Assembly: GCA_036320915.1 (NCBI GenBank)
Contig: JAXBDG010000021.1
Location: 372,001 to 436,000 of the forward strand
From: Linnemannia elongata
Lineage: Eukaryota > Mortierellomycota > Mortierellomycetes > Mortierellales > Mortierellaceae
Length of the DNA: 64,000 nt
Direction of reading: 5' to 3'
Below the pieces are notes generated by a model. It was not told where the DNA came from. It saw only the letters and a list, made by a program, of their open reading frames with translations, and ran no database searches. Shown one piece after another: positions 55,544 through 64,000 of the stretch; position 1 is the stretch's first letter; every line of letters starts with the position of its first letter. The position numbers were made by a program, and so were the translations under genes.

Positions 55544-58500
55544 CAAGTGAGTGAATGGAGTGAGCAGATTCTAAGGGAGAGGGTCCAAACACCAATTGGA
55601 TCGTGTTGTTGTCTTGCGGAGGATAATAACAATGTGGATGCAGACTTGAACAAGAGAAATGAAAAAGGAAAAAAACACCACGCTTTTTATATTTTGGAGC
55701 AAAACACGCCGCCTTTTACTTTTTTTTTCTTTTCATGAATGAATTGACTGAGTTGATTGAACTGATAAAACGAAGGGCTTACTGATTGACTGATTGACTG
55801 ATAACTGAAATGAAGGATGTTATCAACTGCGGTCAGGTTCATTGCCAACAGAGGCTTTAGGGCAACGGCCACGGCCACTCCCACGACTACGGCAAGCTGA
55901 CACTTGCATACATGAAAATGCAGGCACACGTCCCAATTGATAAAAAAAAATCACCTGCTGCCATCGGCCATCACAGCTCATCGCGTTAGCTCACTTTCTC
56001 TTTCCTTTTCATCTTCTTTCTCCTCACCCTCTATACTGCCTCTTCACTCATGCCCACAACATTCATTCGACAATGCTCTCGAGAACTAGCCTACATTCTC
56101 AACGCCAACTCTCTGTCTCTCCTTCTCTTGCATCCATTGGAAAAGGATAGATACTATGCGCCAAGTACGTCCTTATTCTCCCACATCCTGTGCAACCAAA
56201 AAAGAAACCTTTTTTTTTCTTGACTCTTTCTCGATTGTCAATAACCTTCATGCTCCAAATGCCTGAATCCCTTCCGTTGTCTCTGTTTTTATGGTACTTG
56301 TTGAACACAAACATAAAATATGCTTTCGTGCATTACACCGTTGTTCATCATAAACCGTCCTTTTCTTGATCTAGCCCCCCAATCCTCTTCTGCTCATACC
56401 CTTGTCCGCCTGTCACCCATTGATTCAGTGATAAAAACGATTAACGAAATGAGCAACATTTTTGACCCATATCAAGGGTTTGGTGAGGGACAAGCATAAA
56501 AATAAGCCCCTCAACCAGACTGGATATATGAGAATGGGGATAGTCGGCTCCAGTAACATGAGCAGTAGGGAGTGAGGTACCAGAATTAAGGACAAAAAAG
56601 AGTGAGCTACAACTCAAGCGTGTGAGAACTGAAGGTTCCAGGGCCAGTTGTGACACCAAAAGGAACATTCCTCTCATCTCAACTCAACCCAATTAGTGCA
56701 CTATGGCAACCATAAAAAATCAAGATTGGATGGCCTGCTCAAGAATAGCGTAGACGTAAAGCACATCAATAAACGCCATCGTCCCTGAACTCGAACTCTT
56801 TCTTCTCTCCTGTCCTCTTCCATCCACGTCTCCTTTCACCCGCAGGCATTCTTCTTTCTTCTTCTCTCAAATGCATAAACGTAGCCATACTGCTCTCTCT
56901 CCGCTCATTCTGGACCGAGGAACATCCTTTTTTCTTTTCTCCTTCAACCGTTTTCGACACCAAGAAGGGAGAGGGGCGATAGAATCGTAGCCTCTATGTG
57001 ATTTCTCCGGATTTATGGTTCGACACCGGATCGTCACCATGCAAATACCCTAGAGGTCCAACCTCACCCTTTGGACATTTTTGTATCTACGAGACAACCT
57101 AACACATAACAGGTTCCGAAATGAACAAAGGAAAACGTTGCCTGTTCCCCACTTTATCGGAGTAGTTTGACCCTTCATCCCTTTCGTTTTGATCTTCAGT
57201 CTTGTTCCCCGGATGTCTTTGGACTTTTAATGTTGGGAGATGAAAGAGGAGTGAGATGGTCTCGTTTTGGGATGCATGACAGAAAAAAAAAACTCAGAGA
57301 CCAATGAACTTGAGCGTTTTTGACTCTGGCACTCACGCTGGGTGAAGGAACGAAGGTCATGATTAGCTCTTCTATGTTTGTATCTTTTAGGGATCGTTTC
57401 TTTTTTTGTGTTGGTTTGGTGACAGCCATGCTGTACTTTCTCGGTTTTTCTTTGGCTTACTAACTTTCTCCGCTCTTTCTTTGATGGTAGTATACCAAGG
57501 ATTTACTAGTCTGGAAGGAACAGGGGGAGTGAGAGGGCTTCTAGGGCCGTAGACCGATACATTCAGAGGCTACTACATTTTCTTGCTTGATTTACACTCA
57601 AAGACCACGCGATGCCTCCCAACGTCAAAATGTCATTACCAGAAGCTTTTGCAGCTAACTACTACATCTTCGGCAGCCAGTGTTTGTGAACAACGACCGT
57701 TCTTCACCTCATTTTTTTTAACGCTAGCGGTCAGTTCAGCTGTTTCTCTGCAGGTTTCTGAACAATAATCGACGGACGGAATGATGAGGTTGGCGGGCAG
57801 TTTGAGGCGTGCACCTATTGTTGATTATGGAACCTCATTGTTCCTTTTTGCCTGAAAAAGAAGACAGAGATGTCCTTCATTCTCCTCATTCTTCCGGCGC
57901 CGCACCGCTCTGACTGCAAGTATCTCTCGGCCTTTCTTTCGCCTACTTTTCTGGGAACAGGATTACCCTACCTCTGGCGTGAGAACAGGTGTCCAATGAG
58001 AAACATACAAGTAAAAATCAAAGGACGTGCCGAGGACAAATAAGCATGTCAGTTTTGAATATATAAAACAGAGAGCTCCATTGTTATCTCTTCATAATCG
58101 TCTGATATCTAAGCTACAAGATCACTGGTTGGGGTACCGCAACAAAGGATGAAGAAGTAGATAGAGACGAGCGCATGTGTTACGTCGGGTCGCCATCCGA
58201 CGCGTCAACGAAAGAAATGAGGCAAGAGGATGAAATATCTATAATCATCATCATCGTCATAATAAAAACAAGAGATTTTTCTCCTATCGTTCTCTTATGT
58301 CTATGGGAACAAACAAACAAACAAGTCGGCCAAACCGTAAAAAATGCTTTCTCCTTTCCCACTTTTTTCTACTGGCAATGCAATTGTTCATTACTCATTT
58401 TTTCTCCTGGCGTCCTATTTATGTTCTTTCAAGGGTCCAGTTTCCTGCTTTTTCAACAATTGCGTGATCATGGTACCCTATGAACGTCTCCTCTTTCTTT

Positions 58501-59552
58501 CACGCTTACCTTCACCTCCTTGTGAAAGACAACCTGGCGTCTCCATGTTTCATTCGTCCAAAATTTCCGAGTACTCTGACCTGCCTTATTTTGATCACTC
58601 ACTTTTTATCACTTTTTAACCCTGGCGCCGGAACAAGATAGGGAGTAGGAAAAAGAAAATCCTAGCGACATCATTGGCAATGTCGAAAGGGATTTGAAAA
58701 TACAATAGGCGATCCTTTTCTCAAACTTTTACGTTCCCTTTTTTTTTCTCAGCCATCATCCGCACCCCACATACAAAGCTAGACGTACGTTTAAAGACGT
58801 TAAGAAATTGTGGATACTTCCCTCCTCCTTCCTTTCACCTTTGGCCGGACAACAAAACGGCCATCAATGGTCATCATTTATTGTTCTTGATGAGGAGAGC
58901 CAGGAATGCGGGAGAAAATGAAGGAGGTTCAAGGAATAATTATGACGCCGGCCACTAGGAAAAACTATTTGAAGATCACTTTCAGTCCTGGCCTCCGGAG
59001 GTTCGGAGAGGGGCTAACGACATTGTTTCATTATTGGTTTACGTTGGTAGTGTGGCAAGAACAGTCGAGGCGTGCGTGAATCTTTGGACGTTGTACATGT
59101 GAATAGTTATTAGAGCTGGTACTGGTTCCTTATTTCCAAGAAATCACCCGCTTGTTGCCACTATCTGTCACCACACTTCTTCGACTGATAGTTCCCGCGT
59201 GAGCCCAATAAAACTCCTTCGCCCACAGTAGGTAACGCGCCTGCATCTTTGGAACGGACACAGGTTCGAACAATATATTTTTTCAAGATTGATTTTTTTG
59301 TGATGCCCAAGCCACAGAAGCCACATGTGCCACCATTTTCTTTCCTCTACACTTTCGCAAACCCTTTTCTCTTCTTCACACATCTCATCAACACATCATC
59401 ACGTCTCCGCAAGACCTCAGTTGAACCACATCGTCCATCAACTGAACGACGTCAACCACCGCGACGCGACCTTTTCTTGCCAGCAGGAGCACAAGGACGC
59501 TTACCACCACTACCATAGCAGGAGTACAAACGCCACAACCAAAAAAAAAAAA
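54820..59552. other. Large gene-poor region between divergent Zn2Cys6 and BTB genes
   Basis: 4.7 kb without a convincing gene. The first 900 bases are C/T-rich on the minus strand and look like the leader or promoter of the transcription factor, with a GA repeat at 55511-55541. Near 55817-55946 there is a short coding-like relic (see findings). A TATA-like TATATAAAA occurs at 58061-58069. The remaining open frames are low-complexity or lack any family resemblance. Long upstream regions are common for regulatory genes. Confidence 0.5.
55511..55541 (+). repeat. GA dinucleotide repeat
   Basis: About fifteen GA units, CT on the strand of the Zn2Cys6 gene, roughly 700 bases before its start codon. 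Confidence 0.9.
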
Positions 59553-61559
59553 ATGTCGATATCTTCACCGGCTCCAAAGCCTCTACCACCACTGGTCACG
59601 TCCGACCCACGGTTGTTCTACACCATCAACGTCTCGGGTGAGAACTTTCTCGTCAGCCATTCTGCCCTTCAATACGACTCTCCCAACTTCTTTACCGATG
59701 GTAACTCACCCACCTCTCTCACACGCCTATATAATCATTATCTGGTCACACAACATATTCGCGTTTTTTTTGTGTTTGCTGAGAGCTATGCCTCTCGCTG
59801 ATATATGTATATCCACATCTCTAAAACGCGACTATTCTCATGTCCAACTAACGACTGAATTCACTTCCCTTTCATCTAATAACCTTCAACCTCTAGTGTT
59901 CATGAACCCACACAGGGAAGAATACAACTCCCGCGTACTGTACATCAACCGCAACGCAGACGTGTTTAAGGATATCGTCAAACACATGCAGGGGTACTAT
60001 GTTGCCGCCCGGGATGAAGTCCACCTCGAGAACCTTGTCATGGACGCCCACTTTTTTAAACTCAAACGACTCGTTGAGAACCTTCGCCAGACCATGTAAG
60101 TTCATTATTTGTTTGCTTGTTGTTGTTTTTTTCTTCTTCCTTGGAGTGTTTGTGAGCTGAGATTGGAGGAGGTGCATAGTCAAATTGAAGAGATCGTTGA
60201 CGCCATTTATTATCCCGGATAATTATTTTCGCTCTTATTTATGCTACATTTCAATTGGCATTATTCATCCCACCCTACTCTTCTATCCCCTCTGACCTTC
60301 CTTCACTCATCTTCAAATAACGAAATAGGTTCATAAACGTGAGCGGGACAATCTTCAAAGTCTCCCGAGAAACAATTCTAAACGACTCGCCCAACTTCTT
60401 CGCCCTCCTCGAACCCTTCTCCGACCGAAACCTAACCCCTACATACTTCTGTCGATCCCCAGACCTCTTCAAGGATATCCTCTCCCATCTCCAGGGGTAC
60501 GAGATCCCCATCCGCGATAAGATCCATCGGATGAACCTCCTCAAAGAAGCCCGGTACTTCAAGTTGAATAACTTAATCTCCAAGTTGTCGTTGGGGACAG
60601 AGTATGTGTATTCGGGATTCCCAACCCGGCCGGAGGAGAGGATTAAGCCAGAGGTGACGATGGTGTTGAAGAATATTAAGGTCAAGCATGTGATCGTCAA
60701 GGGGTGGCGGGAGTTTGTCGCGTCTTCTTCGAATATGCAGCGTGGGAATGGTGCGGGCGGAGTAACTTCGCCACCACCTCCGGCACCGGGTGCTACACAG
60801 TCGCAGCAGCTTGTTGCGGCGGCTTCTGGAGTTCCGACTGGGTACCCCAAGGATACGTCAGGAGGATCTTACTTCCCACACCAATCACCAAGCAACGCCA
60901 ATAACAACCCTTCATCCAACAACCCAAACGCCTCAACAAGCTCTGCAACATCCCAATCCCCCAACCTTTCTTCCACAACCGACGTAACTATGCACGACAA
61001 CTCCACAAAAGAAGCCATCCTCCAAGCCAACAAAGGCCTCGTCTCCTCTCCAGACCTCCAAGACCTCCTCTACAAACCCACACCCGACATCGAACCCCTT
61101 GCCCTCCTTGTTGAGCTCACATCCACAGAACTCTTTGCCGTCTGGCCCGGGTCCGTCAACTCTTCCATGTTGGGCGATCAACACCTTTTCGTATACCGGG
61201 ATCAGGATCTGGCACAGCTCAACAAGATCTGTAAGCGCCTCGGACTCTCCCAACTCACAATGGCCGCAAATGTGGTCAAGCTCTCGCCGAATCTGTTCTT
61301 CCACCTGGATGGGCATTCGTACAAGGGCCAGGAGGAACTGGAACCCATTATCAGGAAGTTGGCTCTGTCGTCCGCACAGGTGACACCGCCCGGGAGGGCA
61401 TTGAGGTTGTTTTTGGGAAGGGCGCTAGTGAGGGTTGGATGTAAATCGGGCCAGCTGGTGATGACGATTGTGAAGGCTGAGGGGTGGAGTTCTGATAAGG
61501 AGTATAATGCTTGTCGAAAGTACCTTTCTGACGACATGCGCGATACCACCTCCATCTAG
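59553..61559 (+). CDS. Tandem BTB/POZ protein, Whi2/KCTD-like
   Basis: Three exons, 59553-59700, 59897-60095 and 60329-61559, all in frame, 525 residues. There are two successive BTB (T1-type) domains. The first (about 20-115) starts FYTINVSGENFLVSHSALQ and ends KDIVKHMQGYYVAARDEVH, then LVMDAHFFKLKRLVENL. The second (about 117-205) starts FINVSGTIFKVSRETIL and ends KDILSHLQGYEIPIRDKIH, then LLKEARYFKLNNLISKL. A Ser/Pro/Asn-rich linker follows, then a C-terminal domain with ELFAVWPGSVNSSMLGDQ and GRALVRVGCKSGQLVMTIVK. The HLQGY/DA-YFxL pattern is that of fungal Whi2-type BTB proteins, which in yeast restrain TORC1 with Psr phosphatases; the function here is inference. An intron splits the first BTB domain. 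Confidence 0.85.
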
Positions 61560-61676
61560 TTTTTGTTAGATCCACACCCGCTCTTTCTTAACACGTACAC
61601 GCTGTCCATCCTTTTTTTTTTTTTTTTTCTTTTTTTTTTTCTTTTCTTTGCGGCACAATTGCTCCGCAAGCACGAA

Positions 61677-61682
61677 AATAAA
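61677..61682 (+). terminator. Probable polyadenylation signal of BTB gene
   Basis: AATAAA 118 bases after the BTB stop codon, following a long T-rich tract (61612-61647). Confidence 0.5.
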
Positions 61683-61851
61683 CTGCAGGGAAAAAAAAAA
61701 GAAACAAGGATCTCGTAGCTTATGGAAAACTCTTTTCTTGATGTGAGGTTTTTTTTTAATGTTTGATGAACAACAACTATGCCGTCAAAAAAAAAATACT
61801 ACAAATGGTAGTTGCGTTGTTTGTGCCGTGTGTGTGTGTGTGTTCTTGTGT

Positions 61852-63929
61852 TTAAACTGGTATTTGCTCAACATTATCCTTTGCCTCCTGCCACGATCCC
61901 AAGTTCTAATTCATCATATAACGTAGAGCAAAACATGGGGTAAGTAACAATTGCCGCTCCTTTTGTATCGGATGAAAGGAGAGGGGGTAGAACAAAGTAA
62001 ATAAAAAAAAAAGTAGATTACCTTTTGGCACCACTTTTGATGGGCTTTGGCGTAGGCGAGCAAAATGTCCCGGAGATCCTTGGTCTTTTGCAACTGGAAC
62101 CGGTCCAAGTCGCCCTGAACCGCACGCGAAATCTTGTCCAAGTCGGAATTCGTTGTCTCCAACTGCTCCTCCAACTAATAGTCGTGCACGAAAAATACAT
62201 TAGGACTTGTCAGTACTTTTGGTGGAGCAGAGAAAAATAAATTGTGTAGCGACAATACCCAATACCTAAAATGAAGAAGAGGACTCACCTGTACGATGGC
62301 GTCGCGGGTTTTGCCAATGTTGTTACGGCGGGTCGCTTCAGGGTCAACATCGACGATGCTATGAAGAGTATGGCTGAGTGCACTGAAGACGTTCAAACGC
62401 GTGCTACGACGCTTCACAGTGCCACTGGAAGGAGGCGAGTGGGTGTGGGCATAAGGGTTGGCAGGGGGCAGCTGGGCATAGGGGTTGGCGGTCGTATCCA
62501 CATGTCCATCCGACGAGTCCGTTCCTGCAGCCTTTGGTGCTGAGGTTGAGGATGTGCGTGCATAGGGGTTAAAGTCGGCAGCCTCATCTCCATTCTCAGT
62601 CGGCGAGTGGATACTCTCAGGTTCGTTCGTGAAGGTTCCTTCCTCAGAGATCGAATGGTCATCGTCGTTAAGAGTAGCCGTCTCGCCGCGAGCAGTAGTT
62701 CCTGAAGTGGTGTTGTTGTTGCTGTTGGTTTGGGTACCACCAGTGGATCCTGAGCGCTCACCCTTGTTTAGTGCGGATTCGATCCTCTTGGCTTCAGTCT
62801 CCATACGCTCCAAATTCTCCAATGAGCTCCTCTTAGCCTCCAGCTGATCAGCTGTGCTCTCGGACTGAATGTGCTTCTGGTGTCTGAATTTAAGGATCGC
62901 CTTGATAATGCTGGCATACTGAACATATTCCTGCATCGGCTCGTTGACATTGATCTCCAGTGCTTGCATCTATTATAACCCGAGGTAGGAGCAAATTTAG
63001 TCTTAGATTCTTCTTGGTATTATATTACTTTGCGCAAGATGTATTGGTGATGAAAGCTCACCAATGCAGTGGTAGCCATGAAGCTCGAATCGACGGCCTG
63101 TCCAATCTTTTCGATAGCGTTGGCAAGAGGAACGCAGTCCGACTCATTCAGACTGAATCCGTTCAATGTCGCGCCCAAATCCGAGTTGTCATTCGCGATT
63201 TCTAATTACATGTAGCATTGCAGACGCATGACATATCAGTCAACAAGCCATGAGGTACTCAGCGGTGAGAATTTGCTAATCTTCGGTTGAACACTGACGA
63301 TAACTAACCTCCAAGCTTGCGGACGACCTTCTTTTGGCTGCGATCCATGCTTCCTGACAACTGGTTGGAGAACTTTTGAGTGAAGACCTCGCTATCAATG
63401 AAGCGAGGGTTAGGCTCCCTCAAGATTTGAGGAGGAACTCCACCAGGATGTCCTGTAGTACCAGTACCTCCTGGAGATGACTGCGATGAAGCCGAGGGTG
63501 AAGGAGGCTGATCATAGCCCTGTCGAAGAAGATTGGCTGAAGAAGAGCTGGCTGTCAAGGTGGCGTTCAATGCGTTCTTGGGCAACGTCGAGATAGGAGG
63601 GCAATGCATCAACTCGGTCTATCAGTTGTTGGGCAAGAAAACCGATGGAAATACAGCGCGGTATTAGCGTAAAAGTTAGTCTTGAGACATCTCAATGGGT
63701 AAGCAACTCCAGCAAAAGGAACACTCCTCCCTCGGACAGGTCGATGAACAAAGAAAAAGGGCAAAACATACCCAAGAAACCCCCGTCTCCAAGAAACGAT
63801 GGAACACATGTTCGTAGGACAAGATCTCGTGCTTGGCCAGTCTGTTCAGGAACTTTTGCAACATGCGCTTGCGCTTCTCAACCATCGCCGCATCCTCCTT
63901 GCTCTTGTTCTGGATATTGGCGTAGTTGG
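61852..63929 (-). CDS. Sorting nexin, Snx41/Atg20-like, 3' part (5' end outside window)
   Basis: Exons visible on the minus strand: 63929-63772, 63618-63309, 63201-63062, 62969-62289, 62174-62022 and 61905-61852, all frame-compatible; the gene continues beyond 64000. The first visible exon is the end of a PX domain, which binds phosphatidylinositol 3-phosphate (EKRKRMLQKFLNRLAKHEIL, then YEHVFHRFLETGVSW). A Pro/Ser-rich linker and FIDSEVFTQKFSNQLSGSMD follow. Helices of a BAR domain begin with ANDNSDLGATLNGFSLNES and run through MQALEINVNEPMQEYVQYAS and RNNIGKTRDAIVQLEEQLE to the C-terminus NLGSWQEAKDNVEQIPV. A low-complexity insert with NPYA repeats interrupts the BAR region, as in Snx41/Atg20 proteins, which act in endosome-to-Golgi recycling and selective autophagy. 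Assignment within the SNX-BAR group is likely but not certain. Confidence 0.82.
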
Positions 63930-64000
63930 CTATCATATGAGCGAGTGTTAACATATCTGTTAGCACTCATCTTTTTCTTTCTTCAGTTGATAACAGTAAT

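Noticed and set aside
57325..57429. Minus-strand short exon MAVTKPTQKKKRSLKDTNIE with a GTGAGT donor
   Set aside because: It looks exon-like, but no convincing second exon or homologue was found, so I do not list it as a gene.
58175..58483. 102-codon plus-strand ORF after a TATA-like box
   Set aside because: No conserved motif, Ile run from an ATC repeat, and no splice partners.
1..64000. tRNA, rRNA, snRNA, CRISPR, transposon or viral sequences
   Set aside because: I looked for tRNA box-B patterns, reverse transcriptase or transposase motifs, terminal repeats and spaced direct repeats and saw none I could support.

Overview
This window is nuclear DNA from an intron-rich filamentous fungus, most probably an early-diverging lineage of the Mortierellomycota type (inference). 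Most genes carry short spliceosomal introns with GTAAGT- or GTACGT-like donors and acceptors that often end in ATAG. Fungal hallmarks (a Zn2Cys6 transcription factor, a PNS1-type transporter, an STF2/TMA10-like protein) sit beside genes that ascomycete yeasts often lack (Gemin6-like, FAM32A, a USP16-type deubiquitinase). I found no tRNA, rRNA, CRISPR array or transposon. Multi-exon coordinates run from start codon to stop codon, with the exons I worked out given in the evidence. All listed joins keep the reading frame, but none has been tested against RNA.

Layout. 1-8.4 kb: the 3' part of a GST gene, three head-to-tail Sel1-repeat genes on the minus strand (the middle one broken), and a complete GST gene. 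10-19.3 kb: housekeeping block with a five-exon SDR, an acidic/Lys-rich zinc-finger protein divergent from a FAM32A homologue, an STF2/TMA10-like protein and a USP16-like ubiquitin hydrolase. 20.9-37 kb: a lineage-specific array of five related single-pass membrane proteins with Thr/Pro-rich ectodomains (one broken by two in-frame TAG codons), interrupted by a fourth Sel1 gene of the same family as those at the left end. 37-50 kb: second housekeeping block with AMP deaminase divergent from an HDDC2-type nucleotidase, a YJU2B/Saf4-type splicing factor divergent from a Gemin6 homologue, and a choline-transporter-like protein. 50-64 kb: a 1,436-residue Zn2Cys6 regulator, a 4.7-kb gene-poor stretch, a tandem-BTB protein and the 3' part of a Snx41/Atg20-type sorting nexin that runs off the right edge.

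Functional themes. Two divergent promoters pair genes of related function: AMP deaminase with an HD-domain nucleotidase (nucleotide catabolism), and Yju2B with Gemin6 (splicing and snRNP assembly). The least described material is two expanding and decaying families. One is the Sel1 proteins, which share an unrecognised roughly 110-residue N-terminal domain split by a conserved phase-2 intron. The other is the membrane family, defined by a glycine-rich transmembrane helix and a C-terminal block of the LNEFERRRPQIQ type. Both families hold intact and freshly broken copies here, and they are interleaved.
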